A DNA stretch of 64,000 bases from Theristus sp. LFF4_11. Taxonomy: Eukaryota > Nematoda > Chromadorea > Monhysterida > Xyalidae. Each line of letters opens with the position of its first letter. Within the stretch, counting starts at the first letter, position 1. The notes under the pieces were generated by a model, which saw only the letters and a list, made by a program, of their open reading frames with translations, was not told where the DNA came from and did not search any database. The stretch lies in the NCBI GenBank assembly GCA_030248135.1, contig JASANC010001169.1, positions 301,101 to 365,100 of the forward strand, read 5' to 3'. This document shows positions 34,926-55,885 of this stretch, one piece after another. Made by a program: the position numbers and the translations under genes.

Positions 34926-35884
34926 GGGAATCGGTTTTGTTTTGAGAGCGTTTGAAATCACAACAAAAGCGGTGGTTCGTTTCGTTGTTAGGAGATGTTC
35001 GGACGATTCATAGCACGTGAACACACGACAGTGATCGTTATTGTTGTTGCATTGTTTTTTTCTCGTTGAATGTCGTGATGACGAATTCTGGTTTTGATTA
35101 TGGTTGAAAAATAGTGCCCTATTGTGATTCGGCGGTATAAAATTGTTGCGAGATGAAATGAGTGGTCCGCGTTTAGGGTCATTTTGGATTGAATTTTCTT
35201 TGAACCTGGGCAGCTTTGTTGCTCCCAGAGCCAGTCCTTGTGCGCTTTTCAGAATAAATGGCTTCGACGGGTCTGGCACTCTGGCGTGTCTGGTTTTTAC
35301 ACGTGCATTCTTTCGTTCATCTTATCAGTGGCTGCGTTATTAAAGGGAGGCGGGTCGCAAGAATCGTTCACCGATTGGAACGCTTCTTTTTCTTATCTTG
35401 CTACCCAAACTTTGCGACCTACAAGAAGGTCACTTGAGGAATAGTCATTCCGTTTGATAAGTAAAAAAACTTCCAGCGGTTTTTTTTACTTCATTATGCT
35501 CGTAGCGCCTTGCTTGCGTTGATTTTTAACCAAACCTCTACATTGGTTTGCAGTTTGGTGATTGGTGCGAACTAAGCTCGCGATTGCCACAATAATCAGT
35601 TTCCAGTGAAACTGCGCTCTGAACTCATTTTATCGAATAACGGTACATATTTTTTGCCATTTAAACGTCGCCGCGACAAAGTCCGCTGGTGGTTGAGAAC
35701 AATGAATGCAGGTGTGCATTGACTCCAGCTGTGTGCGAATTCTTTGCTGACACCGAATCTCGTAGCAACTTGACCGCCAGTGTACAAACGTGCATCATTT
35801 TTTTTGTCGCGGCGACAAATCGCAATGAACGGGTCTCTATAAAGTTCATAATCGCTATCAATTCCATTTGCAACATCTACCAAA
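34926..35884. other. RPS3 3' UTR and spacer
   Basis: Contains AATAAA at 35253-35258 (candidate RPS3 polyadenylation signal). No gene is recognised between there and the candidate cysteine-rich exon on the opposite strand. Confidence 0.55.
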
Positions 35885-36223
35885 TCAGTCGTTCGTGATC
35901 GCATAGTTGTCGTGCGGCACACAGCGCATGTGGCACCGGTAGCTGAGTGTCGCCCGCTTCCAGTGGCATCGTTCACGAATGGGCGTCTGCCACGGTGAGC
36001 GCGCGCACCGCCAGCCGTCTGGGCAGTCGCACAGGGCGACGCTGGTGTGCGCTCGCACGTGCTCGCGTCTGTGCCCGTTCACGGTCGCACGGAACTCGCG
36101 CACACTGCAGCTGTGTGCCACGTCGTAGATATTGCACTTGGGCAGCGGCGTAACGCTGTTGTTGTTGTTGATGTTGTTGTTGTTGTCGCGGCGACGCACA
36201 AACTGAGACCGCTGAATGTTGCC
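35885..36223 (-). CDS. Candidate terminal exon of a small cysteine-rich (probably secreted) protein
   Basis: I do not recognise the family. A minus-strand frame starts after a good acceptor (TGTGTATCACAG at 36224-36235) and runs 112 codons to a stop at 35885. It begins GNIQRSQFVRRRDNNNN, has an Asn-repeat linker, then CNIYDVAHSC, a 25-residue gap, CDCPDGWRC, and later CHWKR...YRC and HMRC. Eight cysteines in 80 residues with a C-x-C-x5-C core suggest a disulfide-rich extracellular peptide. The upstream exon with a signal peptide was not found, so the gene is incomplete in my reading. It could also be a chance open frame, as the Asn run is a CAA-type microsatellite. Confidence 0.4.
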   Translation of the reverse strand, partial: GNIQRSQFVRRRDNNNNINNNNSVTPLPKCNIYDVAHSCSVREFRATVNGHRREHVRAHTSVALCDCPDGWRCARSPWQTPIRERCHWKRATLSYRCHMRCVPHDNYAITND

Positions 36224-38851
36224 CTGTGATACACACACACTGTGCACGCTTGCTGTTTGTGAAAGCACTCTGCGCCCCATCAGTCATTGTGGACGCCATT
36301 TGCTCGCTTCTCAATTTCCGTTTTCCTTTTTTTCGAAAATACTGCTTGCTTCGCTAGTTTTATGTTGCGCAGCGAATATTTGCCGCGAAGCTCATCAATC
36401 AGGAATGACGCGCCTAACAATCTGATTACAAGTGTTCACTGACCCTGCCGCTGACTGTTCGTGCGTTGAGCACAAGCACGAGCATCGCTGCGATTGCACA
36501 AAGCACCGTCGGCTGTTGACGATTGCTGTTCGACTTCATGGTTGGTGTTCAGTCTTCGCACGTCGCAGCAAATCAGTGCAGCACCGTGGTGAGTCTCCGC
36601 TGCGCTTTCGACTGCAAGAAGTGCGGTGAACTCTGTCGACTATCAACTGTGCATTTTTTTGCGGGCGCTGATTACTTCTCGTTTGCGTGTGGAGGAAACA
36701 AGCTGGTGTTGCTCTCTCTCTCTCTCGCATCATCGTGTGTGTCGTCGTTTCGGTGATTGGCAATAATTTTTGCAATAACAGGTCGAGCTGTCAATAAAAA
36801 ATCAGTTCTTGCCAAACACACAACGTCAACACTGATGATGATTACAAAAGGCCGCGCATCTTGCGTTTTTTCACTCGCCTTGCTTCATTTTTTTTACGAC
36901 AACCGGTGACTTTGCATGGTGTTGTGTGTGCGGCTGGTCGATTGCTGTCAGTTTACACTTTTGCATGCGTGTGCTACGCTGTAGCACTCCACTATTTTCA
37001 CCCGCGTGTCGTGACTCGTGTCACCGTTGTCGAACTGCACTGGAATTCGTTTGCATGTCATCTCGCATGCATTTTTTTGTTCGTTGCTACACACATTCCC
37101 ATGTTGCGGTGTGAAATGATATGCACGTGACGTGCATAAAATTCACCGAGTAGTTTTCTTTTCAGATGTGTTCAATTCAGGTCCAAAATTTGCGAATGTG
37201 CTCGTGAAGATTCCTGTGGGGCCTTTCTTTGTACACACACCAGCATTTTGGGCAAAATGATCAGTGGTGAATTTATTAGGTCAGGAAGTAAAAGTGTGGC
37301 AGGACAAAGTCGTCTTGTTGCAGACATGAGCGTAAATCACCACGAATGCGTGCTTGCTGGCGTGTGTCGTCAAGCTTTGTGCTTTTCGTCACATTTGAAG
37401 TTCAAATTGACACGAACACAAGCGGACTGCGGTGACACGCTTGTGCACGCTGGTGTGCGTGCGTACTGGGAGAACGGCTGTGACGCACATCCCCACTCAA
37501 AATCGTGCTTCTCAGTTTCAAATAATACAATAATAAGCAGTCAGACTGCAGAATGGCGCAGCTTTCTGTTGCTCTCTCGCAGTCGTGTCGTGTGGAACAC
37601 AGGTTTCTTCGAACAATACAACCCTCTAAAGCTCTGAAACACACACACACAGCGAAACAATGCAATCAGTCGACGACGACGGAAAAGCGAAGAGGATTTG
37701 TGTTGCAGTGTGTGTTTTTGTTGTTGCACAGCGAGCGTAAGTGCCCGTGCCCCTGGCGACACACAAACGGACACAACCGACGCACTCGAGTTGCTCAGCG
37801 CGCTTGTAACACGCGTTGTTGCGCTGTGTAACGCTCGTGTGTCGCCGCGGCGACAAAAATGCAAAACACAGCTAGCAGCAGCGCCACTCTGCCGACTACA
37901 CAACATCCACAGCGCGCGTTGCTAGTTTGCCTGCGCTTGTATCAGCGTTGCACTCACAGTCGTTTCACTTCACCGCGCTGCTAATTTGGTGTAGCAAGCT
38001 GAATTATAGCACGGAACCAGCGTGCAGTTGCACACAGTGTGTGTGTGTCCATTGCGTCCGTTGACAGAGACATCGCCAGAGCGCAACACAGCACAGCGCA
38101 CTTCAGCAGCATCGTCAGCGTTTTTGCCGCGATTGTCACCACCCGTGCGTGTGTCAGCTGACGTATTATGGCTGGTCGCGTTTGTGCAGTCGCCCCAACG
38201 CCAAGCCTGATCGTGTGCGCAGTCGTAGCGTCTCGCGCCCCTAACACGACATTGCTGTCTGAGTGTGTGTGCGTGTTTTTGGGCGCCCGCGAACGTATAT
38301 GGGTTGTTGCCGCCACCAAGCGCCGACGTCGTTTCCTCCTTTTTTTCCGCTGGGCTCATATTTTATGCCTTCGTGCACCCACTGAACACTCGGCTCTCTC
38401 GTCGGCTCCGGGTCGTGTGTCTGATCCGGGTTGTGTGCCACACGACCGTGGCGCACGGCAACCGAAAAAGCCGCATTATTATCACAGTGCGTCCGTGCAC
38501 TGGCGGAAAAACGTGCATAACGCTCGTTGTGGCACACTTTCACTCAAGAGTCCCGTCGTCTCATCACTTTTCGACCTTTTTCGACCATTTTGCGCAACTA
38601 TTGAAACACCTTTTCAAAGTGTTCCTTCGTTTTATCATGCATTATTGCATCAGCTGGCCTACTGTTGCGATAAAACTTCATGCAACAGTTGAGGAACATA
38701 TTAGGCAACAAATTGAGAGCCACTTCAAAGTTTGCCTTGGTTTTATCATGCATCATCGAATGGATTTTGGTTCACTATTGCGGCAAACATTTCAGGCAAC
38801 TGAGTTTTGGGTATGCGCGATGTAATTATGAATGAACAACAACAACTTTAA

Positions 38852-39042
38852 AGCTCGTTTATACCTGACGTACATATGCTCATAAGGCACGGCACGTCAC
38901 ACCACGTCAGGTCCCGCGTGTTAGCATAGTTTTAGCTAATCAGACATATGCATGCAGGGCATACACGTCACGTCTCGCGTTATTGCATATTTACCTGACG
39001 TACGTAGACGTACGTCTGCATGCGTCAGGTATGAACGGGGCT
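38852..39042. mobile_element. MITE with CGTTTATACCTGACG termini, copy 1
   Basis: This ~190-bp element has ends AGCTCGTTTATACCTGACGTA and TGCGTCAGGTATGAACGGGGCT, which are imperfect inverted repeats. It is rich in ACGTACGT-like palindromes and related to 53516-53694. There is no coding capacity. Confidence 0.7.
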
Positions 39043-40651
39043 TGTTGGCGAAATTGGCCAGTCCCATTACATGATAAACTTTGAAATAATCCGGTCTCAT
39101 AAAAAGTTCTGCAGCGATGCAGTCGTCTGTAAGCAACGCAGGCACCATGCATTTCACTTTCTCATGATCGCTCTCGTTCTGGTGAACACACGGAAGGAAA
39201 TGGTCGAATCTTGTGCACATAAAAGTGCCTTTATGCAGCTGGGCCGCCCGCAAGCGCGCCCCGCATGCTTGCTGCTTTGTTTGACCAAGCGTTTGCGTTT
39301 GTGCGCTCATGTCGCTTTTGCATCTCAAATTCTGAATTTGCAATGTGTGGGAATGGTTTTCATACGGTAACGCTAGTGCAACGTCAGATTTTTTTGACAA
39401 TATTGACAGTGACACACACACACACCACAGCAACAGAGCAGACACACACAGCACCGTTGGCGAGCAGAATCCGCACTGCTATTAAAATTTGCTTGCGTAA
39501 CTTCAGCGTTTTGTTATCATGGATTGGTGATTAATTTCACAAGCCTGCCTGCATTCATGAATCGTGAGACACTGCTGACGTGGACTTTGGTCACAGTCAC
39601 TAGTCACAGTGTTCATGACAGCACAGCCAATTTGGATTACCCATGGAAAGCCGATGGACACTCCTTTTTGTTGCCACTTGTTCTGCTGTTTCTTTGGAGC
39701 TTCTTCTGCATGATATTGCTGCTTCTTACAACAACAACTCAGCTGATTGCTGATTCAACCACATCAACCAAGTTTACCTTTCACCGTTATCAAACTGTCC
39801 CAATTGTACATTTCAAAACAGATGAGTGGATTCAAAATGTTGAATTTGATGTGTTGGATGGAATCTGTTGCTGGATCGAGAAGCAGATCCAGGTGTAGGC
39901 ACGCAGCCGAAAACAACAGCATCGAGCAGCCAATCAGCGAGTTCCACATAACTTATCATTTGGTTGTCTGTTCCCAGGGACGGTAAAAATCGGTTTTATT
40001 TCCGTTTTAATACCGTTTTATTTCCCAATTTTCCCCAGCAAACGGTTTTTATTTGTTTAGTTTTTCAAAAAAAATTTGAATAATTTTGTCATTATGTTAT
40101 TCACGTTTTTTCTGGCGGTGCTGCGAGTGTTGAAATAAACTTTGATCTTTGATCTTGGAAAAAAACGGAAAGAAAACCCTTTTTCGAAAAAAAACCGGTT
40201 TTATTTCCTGTGTCAACCCTGGTCTGTCTGACATTTTTTATCCTTTTCATAATTCTTCACACACCAAACACGTCCGTTGAGTCATTGATTGATCGATTGG
40301 TTTATTGATTGCGTTGTTAAGTTTTTATTTTTGAAATTCCGACACATTTGTAAAAACTTGTTCTTTTAATGTCACTGCCCAGCCCAACATCTTGCGAATC
40401 GGTTCATGATTTTCCAAAACGTTCCAAACCGTTGTTTTTATATCTGTATTCTGTACTTTTTATTGCAGTAATTTGCTGTTGGCAGTGGTTTTCTGTCCAT
40501 TGCACCATTTGTTAGCCATTGTCCATTTTTAATCGTCGACCTTTCACGCACTGCAGCTCTGCTGGTCATGTCACTTCACCAGTTCCATTACGCTTGTTAC
40601 TCTTCATAAATTCAAAACGTGCTTACTATCCATGTTTTAGTATCGATTTTT

Positions 40652-40662
40652 TTTCATTTCAG
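40652..40662 (+). promoter_or_regulatory. Acceptor-like site in the SERCA 5' UTR
   Basis: TTTCATTTCAG, preceded by a T-rich stretch, lies 84 nt before the SERCA ATG. Either a 5' UTR intron ends here or it is a spliced-leader acceptor; the sequence alone cannot decide. Confidence 0.4.
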
Positions 40663-40746
40663 TGGGAAACGGACAACGAAAAAACAGTGAAAAATTGATT
40701 GACGTGGTTGTGTGTAAAAACTAAGCACCGCAGTCGTTCAGCAACA

Positions 40747-49128
<8,382 letters not shown>

Positions 49129-52100
49129 CCGCCCGCTGCGATCGATCTGCGCAACGCTCGTCTTTTCTTTCTTCGTTCACTTTTCAACTCACTCACTCAC
49201 GCACAGCAACACTTGAGTTTTTTTTTTAATTTATATTTTAATGATCGTATTTATTTTCTTATATGAACCGTGAGTGACCGCTCGAATCTGAACTTGACTT
49301 AACAAAAACTGAACAACGTTCAGCACTTGATTTTGTGTGTGTGTGTTTTGCAGTGCTCGATTCACCAACCAACCTTTTATTTTTGTAATCGTGAGGCTCT
49401 AACAAAGGCCATTGCGTTGTTTTTTGTCACATGTTTATTTTACTATTTCGCATGGTAAAACACTCCAATATTTCTTCAAAGCACTGTTCATCATTATTGT
49501 TGGTTATGTTTTAAGAAATTTTCTTTTCGATTAAGCACAATTTCCTATGCAATAAACAAAATTTATCAAGAATGGTTGAATTGGAATCAGTCATGAGTGT
49601 TGACTGTTTCAATGAGCTCATCAGCGTACCTTAGTTACAGACGGTGCCCGACTTTTGTTATCAGCAAAATTGTCAAATCCGTTGTCAGTGTTCGGTTTTT
49701 TTATTAGTACTGCACTGCTCTTTCCACCAGTCGCTGTCATCACGCAGCAAAATCTCTATTTCTTTCCGTACTTGTGATTATCTAAGAAAATCCTTTCGTT
49801 GCAACTGCACAGTTCAATCAGAATCAAGTATTTGTTTATTTTCTTTTATTCGTCAGCGGCATTTTGTATTTATTTCGTCTGTCACTAAGCAAGCATTCCG
49901 TTTACAGGACGCACATGCTGAGATTGTTCTCGGAAACTTTTACTGACGCTGCTATTTCTGTCTTCTACTTATTTGTTTGTTCATTCTAACACCAACCAAC
50001 CAGTCGCGATTTACTGTTGCACTGAAGTCAAGACTCAAATCGACAAAGTGGAGATGCCGTTCGTGTTACGGTGCTAGGAGAGCAGAACAAACGACATCAA
50101 CAACACCGGCGAATATGAGCTTTATTCTGCTTCTCTCGGCACATTTCACTCGTGCTAATAATAATTGCCAATTTTCACTGTTTTCAAAAAAAAGAAACTG
50201 TGACTTGGATTTATCATTGTTCATTGTTTTAGTGCCTGTTTTGTCTTTATTTTTGCGATTGTTCGTGTTTACTAAAGGCAATTCGTACAATCGCCAATCT
50301 AGTCGTTGCATCTGTGCCCGCCCACCCACACATGTATGAATTTTAAGGAGCATTCAAAGAAGCAGTATTTAATCACTGCGTAGCTATGGATTAACACAGC
50401 TACGCGTCACCAAATACTGCTTCATGAATGCGCCTTTAGGGGAAAAGAAAACGTTCACATCTGGAACGTTGTCTCAAATTTCAACGAGGTTCCGTTCGCA
50501 CTGCTTTTTTTCACGATGCAACCGGAACCGATTTAGAGCAGTATTGAATGAAATTGTTGTTGGTTGAAAGCAGCAGTTTTTTGTTGGATGAAATCAAGTT
50601 ATTGTGTTCGTGCCCGCTCATTGCTGCTTTCCACATCTTTTGCATTAGTTATTGAAATATTTTTCAATTTCAAAACAGCATACGATTTGGGATCAATAAT
50701 TTTGTTGCGGTGTTTTTTGGGTGCATGTTATTGGTCATGTCATTCGATATGAATAGATGCTTGTGTTGTTGTTGTTATGCTTGTTATTTATTATATTTTC
50801 AGTCTCACCGGACAAAAGTTGCAGTGTTTTTTTATAACAATGGTCAAGTTTTTTTGCAGCAGTCGCCTGTGTCATGCTACAGTTTTGTACATTCCTGTGG
50901 TTTCTTAACTGAGTTTTCGTACCCTATGCATGCAAAATGCTCTGTGTGATAGCGATGAATGTTTCCTGATGGTTGTTTGTGTTAATCATAATCGATTCCT
51001 TTTTCAAAGCTATATTTTTCTTAATTATATGAGACAACTATTTTTGGCACTCGAAATGTCAAATGTCAAAACTGCGGGCACCGTATCAGTTTCGACAGAA
51101 TCTTGCTTTTCGGGATTGCCATCGTAAACGAGAGAAAAAGAAAATGTCTAAAAATCAAAGCAAAGTTTAAGGATAAAAAATCCTCAGAGACGGCCTAACT
51201 GCATTGTAAGATCGTGTCGGGACCGAATACGGTTGGTACTGTACTCCTCAGTACTCCTTAAGCCGAGTCCAAAGTTTTGGCGTTGACCATGTTTGCTCGT
51301 GTAGCGCTTTGTTGTTGTTATCGTTGTTGCGTGTGGCAGAAAACAATAAATCACCAAAACATAACATGCACTTTTGGCCGTGTGTGTGTTTTTTAACAAC
51401 GATTTGCAGTTCTCGGCTCACATTCTAATCGTGTGATCAATCTACATTACATCTAACGGTGAGTAGTACGCTGCAGTTTTTTTTTCCGAATTTTTGTACA
51501 TTGGAGTTGTGTTATTTTTTATTTTTTCTTATGATGTTCTTTTAATTCGACAGTTTTTTTTTCATTTCAGTCCAAGAGGCGCCGAAGGTTGCGTAAATGG
51601 CATCCAATCCACCATGGCTACAACGCAACACCACGGAATTGAAAAGAAGAGATACGAAATGAAAACTTTAACCCGGATGAAAAATAACTCTTCATGCCAC
51701 TGTTTTTTGTTTTTGTCCTGTTCCCGGTTTCAACCCGATGACATTTACTTTTTTTATGAGATCGTGTTTGGTTTTCCAGTACCCACTTCCTCAAGAAAAA
51801 CGAAATTTGTCTGTTCAAACAGATTGTTTTCTGTACTGTACTGTTTTTTACATAAAAACTGGTGTAAATATCACAGAGCCCAGGCAATTCTAGAACGGTA
51901 GAAGTCAGTGCAATTGCTGCAAAATTTTCAGATTTTTGCATGTTTTTACACTGTTTTCGGAAGTGAATGAGATCTAGCATTGTTTTTGTGATACTACCTG
52001 GACTGCTAGAGGATTCGTTTAGCTGATTTTAATGTAAGTCGTTGAGTACATCTCTGTTAATGGAGATGCTAATTGCTGATATACTGCTGCTGCGTTAGTT

Positions 52101-52865
52101 GATTTCCATAGTGTCGTGACGTTTAGTACATTAATTGAGATTGTTACACTTTTTTGAATGTTGATTATTCCGAAGTCAAACGATGTTTATTAGTTTTAAG
52201 TAAAGTGGTTATTCTTTTTTTTTGTTTTCCGTCCCCTCGTTTTGGTTTGTTTTGTAGGTCTGTAAGTGTACATTTCTCGCTCTGGGGTGTACCGTTTGTT
52301 TTCTGCGTTATTGATTGTCTCTGTCTGACGTTTTTACGTTGCTCTTCAGTAATTTCAGTAATTGTCAGCGTAAATCTAAACATGTGAAATCAGAAAGCGT
52401 TTTCACAGCTGCGCTCTGTCCACAGCGTGCAACTGATACGGTTATCTTTTCACAATATTATTTCAACAGTCGACGTTTTTGGCGCTCACAGTTTTATAAT
52501 GACAACTTTGTGTTGGAAAAAACCACCGTTTCTCGTTTTTCTGTTTTTGTGTGCGTGTGGTTTTTTTAATGGAAATGAACATGCACAATAAAACCGTGAA
52601 AAAAAAGTTTGATTGAACAAAAAAAACTTGAGGAGAGACTCGACGAAGTGTTGCCACCGGGTGAGCCGTCCCAGTTGTGTTTCTTCACTAATATATCTCG
52701 TGCATGCCTCTTAATTTTAACACTGTTTGTCTGGTTTTATGGTGTTAAACTCCTCAGAACAACGATACAAGGCTGCAACGTCACCACGGGCAATGCGCAG
52801 GATGGCAAGATCCATCAGATTGGACTCGCGATAGGAAAGGCTGAGCAAACATTGGCGGAAGCGAC
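49129..52865. other. SERCA 3' UTR and intergenic region
   Basis: AATAAA at 49551-49556 is a likely SERCA polyadenylation signal. A TTA-flanked MITE lies at 50346-50435. A donor-like ACG/GTGAGT (51459) followed 110 nt later by TTTTCATTTCAG (51570) looks like a real intron and may belong to a 5' UTR or a non-coding transcript. I see no conserved protein in the flanking exons. Confidence 0.5.
50346..50435. mobile_element. 90-bp foldback MITE flanked by TTA
   Basis: AGGAGCATTC...GAATGCGCCT with 3-bp TTA duplications at 50343-50345 and 50436-50438. It is nearly palindromic: GCAGTATTT...AAATACTGC and GTAGCT...AGCTAC pair across the centre. Confidence 0.85.
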
Positions 52866-55800
52866 ATGTGGCTGTGCCGGTGGGTGGTGCCGCGTCGCCG
52901 TGAGCGCTGGCTGAACGTGCTGCTGTTTTGCGTGTTCGTGTCTGCTGGCCTGCTCACGTTTTCGCTGCTTCGACCGAAACAAACGCAGAGCGGAGCGGTG
53001 CCCTCGGAGAATGTGGACGAGCCAGTGCGTTTGCACACAGTGCCCGACTACAACGTGCAAAGGACTGGACCCGGCGAAATGGGTGCTGCGGTGGTGCTCG
53101 AGGGGGAGGAGAGGAAACTCGGAGAGCAACAGATGAAGACGTGGTTCATGAATGTGGTCGCCAGCGACAAGATATCGCCCGACAGAAGTCTGCGGGACGT
53201 TCGGAGCTCAGAGTGAGTTGGATTGTGACACGTGTAACGTGAACGTTCCGTTTCAATTTCGCCTTTGCTGCCCCCAGATGCGTCGGCAAGCACGAGCAGT
53301 ACGAGCGCGAGCTGCCCACGGCCAGCGTTGTCATCATCTTCACCAACGAGGCCTGGTCGCCACTGGTGCGCACCGTGCACTCGGTCGTCAACAGATCACC
53401 GGAGCGTTTGTTGCACGAAGTGGTGATGCTTGACGATGCCAGTGATCATGGTCGGTTTTATTGGCGTCGGAGAGAGTTTCGGAAACCGTTTTCGTTCGCA
53501 CGTAAGTTTTGTTTAAGGCCCGTTTATACCTGACGTATGCAGACGTACGTCGACGTACGTCAGGTGCGAGCGAACGCAAATCGTAAAACTTAGACGTGAC
53601 GTGCCGGACCGGGCCGTATTGCTAGTTTTTTTGCACCAAGAACAAGACATGACGTACCGTTCTGTATGAGCATACGACACATATAAACGGGCCTTCACAG
53701 ACGAACTTGGCGCTCCACTGGAGCAATACATCAAGCGGTTCGGAGGCAAAGTGAAACTGAAACGCTGCACGGAACGTCAGGGTCTGATCAGAGCTCGCCT
53801 GGAAGGCGCAAAAGCGGCCACTGGCGATGTGCTGATCTTCCTCGACTCGCACTGCGAGGCAACACCGGGATGGTGAGTGAATCAGGACAAATCAATTTAT
53901 TATTGCAGCCCTTCAGCCAGTTCTGACCAACACACACAGGTTTCATCACACGAAAAACAGCTTGGTAATTTTCAGATTGAATCAGATTTTATAATCAATT
54001 TGGCCAATAAAACAGTGCGGTGTAACATGTAAACTGCGTTTTGCAGGCTGGAGCCACTGTTGCAGCGAATCAAGGAGAAGCGCAGTGCAGTGCTGGTGCC
54101 GATGATCGACGGCATCAGCGACAGCAGCATGGCCTACCTGGGCAGCGGGCAGCCGGGCGTGGGCAGCTTCTGGTGGTCGTTGCATTTCAAGTGGGACGCG
54201 ATGCCCCCGGCCGAGCGGCAGCGTAGACTCTCCGACACCGACCCAATTCGGTATCCGCTCTCTTGCATCGTTTCGATTTTTGAGGTTTGATTTTTTTAGT
54301 GGCATCTTTCGTTTCAGTTCGCCCACAATGCCCGGTGGTCTGTTCGCTGCCGAGCGCAAGTATTTCTGGGAGATTGGTGGCTATGATGATGGAATGGACA
54401 TTTGGGGCGGTGAGAACCTCGAGATCTCGTTTCGGGTACGCAAACTCTTGGCCTTGCTTTGCTTGCAAATTGTGCAAGTTTTGCCGTTGCCATTTTGCAA
54501 GTTTTGTGTTTCCATGCACAGACGTGGATGTGCGGTGGCACGCTGGAGTTCATCCCTTGCTCGCACGTCGGTCACATTTTCCGCGCCGGTCACCCGTACA
54601 ACATGACCAACAAAGACGTGCACGGCATCAACTCGGCCAGACTGGCTGAGGTCTGGATGGACGACTACAAACGACTCTACTACACGCATCGTCACGAATT
54701 GAAAGTCTGTTTTGTGGTGTAATTCATGGAAAATGTGATGATGAAATCGGTGTGAAACGAAATGCACATCCAGCACGCCGACATTGGCGACATCTCTGCG
54801 CGACAGCAGCTGCGCAAACGACTGAACTGTAAAAGCTTCAAGTGGTACCTGGACAATGTGATACCGTTCAAGTTCGTGCCCGACGAGAATGTGCGTGCGT
54901 GGGGCATGGTGGAGAACGCCCACTCGCAGCTGTGCCTGGACACGCTGCAGCGCCACGAGACGCAGCCGTTCAACATCGGCGTGTTCGCGTGCCAGCGCGG
55001 CGGCAGTGCCTCGCAGGTCACTCGGGCTTTTTTGCCTTTTTTGATGAATGGTTTGCCATTCAGTGAAAGGAAGCCCTCGGGAGAATTTGGGTCTCCGAAT
55101 TTCATGCTGTTCATACAGTTTTATCGGAGTTTCCTGCTTTTCGCGATATAAAATGGAATGGAATAAGAGAGGGGATAGCACCTACAGTCGAACTCAAAAT
55201 TGTGGGGAATCAGCTGATTGGTTAGTGATCACGTGATGCATGCTTTCTGTGCAGAAATTGCTCTCGGACGGAGTTTGGTTTGCACTGAACGCATGCATCA
55301 CGTGATCACCAACCAATCAACTGATTGATTTCGTATAATTGGGCAGGAAGGCTCTCCACCGAGCCACGTCGCCAACAATGTACGACATATGTTCAGTTTT
55401 GTGCTTGATAAATACGATAAACTTCAAGTAGCGAGTGAGTGGATAACATTGATCAGTCAGGCTGGGCAGTACATCTGTGCGACCAATCATCTATCGCTCA
55501 GTCACGTGACATGGCCGTCACCAACTCTGCGAGCAATCACCGTTGTCACACTGTCAGCAACGCTTCTTTACCATGCTCTCAGGTGTTCTCGCTCACGCAC
55601 GACGGTCAGTTTCGTCGCGAGGAGATTTGTGCGGACGTCCGTCAACAGGCGAACGGCGCGTACATGGAGCACGTGCGATTGACGTTCTGTCTCGACGGCA
55701 GTGAACACCAAAAGTGGCAGTACCTGCCGGACGCCAGTCACCTGGTGCACGTCACAAGTGGACTCTGCCTCGATGCGGAGGCACTCAAGAACGGCGACGA

Positions 55801-55885
55801 TGTGCTCGTGAAAAAGTGTGTGCAGGGGAAACGATCGCAGAACTGGACCATTGAACATTTGAATGATGAAATTCGTCAGTCGTAA
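52866..55885 (+). CDS. Polypeptide N-acetylgalactosaminyltransferase, tandem copy a (8 exons)
   Basis: Exons are 52866-53212, 53278-53450, 53701-53872, 54047-54250, 54318-54435, 54522-54704, 54774-55016 and 55583-55885; the protein is 580 aa. It starts mucin-type O-glycosylation by moving GalNAc from UDP-GalNAc to Ser/Thr in the Golgi. The layout is type II membrane: a short basic cytosolic tail, an anchor at about 16-37, a stem, a GT-A catalytic domain ([26 protein letters not shown], the metal-binding DSH at 222-224, [20 protein letters not shown]) and a ricin-like lectin domain with QKW and [14 protein letters not shown] links the domains. A MITE ends 6 nt before exon 3. I cannot assign a specific GALNT/gly subfamily. 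Its neighbour 0.75 kb downstream is a tandem copy. AATAAA at 56390-56395 may mark the 3' end. Confidence 0.95.
53516..53694. mobile_element. MITE with CGTTTATACCTGACG termini, copy 2 (GALNT-a intron 2)
   Basis: Ends AGGCCCGTTTATACCTGACG and ACATATAAACGGGCCT, flanked by TTA (left) and TCA (right), an imperfect 3-bp duplication. Related to 38852-39042. Only TCACAG separates it from GALNT-a exon 3; the corresponding intron of copy b has no such element. Confidence 0.82.
55195..55342. mobile_element. Palindromic MITE with AATCAGCTGATTGG motif, copy 2 (GALNT-a intron 7)
   Basis: The arms GGAATCAGCTGATTGGTTAG and CCAACCAATCAACTGATTG, with ATCACGTGAT in both halves, form a long imperfect palindrome. 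The centre CGGAGTTTGGTTT is inverted relative to the copy at 48557-48692. Confidence 0.8.

Larger units (their letters stand above)
36236..40746. other. Spacer between the cysteine-rich exon and SERCA
   Basis: No convincing exon. It contains CA/GT runs (36230, 37640, 39412-39424), a foldback element at 38852-39042, and near-repeated motifs TTTTATCATGCAT at about 38630 and 38740. The last ~85 nt should be SERCA 5' UTR, following an acceptor-like TTTCATTTCAG at 40652-40662. Confidence 0.55.

Noticed and set aside
38936..39454. Minus-strand frame starting with a signal-peptide-like MLCVSALLLWCVCVSL, possible first exon of the cysteine-rich gene
   Set aside because: The hydrophobic start is partly encoded by a CA/GT microsatellite and the other end is MITE sequence; no donor could be matched to 36223.
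39557..39898. 113-codon frame with one hydrophobic segment 0.85 kb upstream of SERCA, tempting as a SERCA-regulating micropeptide
   Set aside because: No similarity to phospholamban/sarcolamban-type peptides is visible, the DNA is T-rich spacer, and no splice or promoter evidence supports it.
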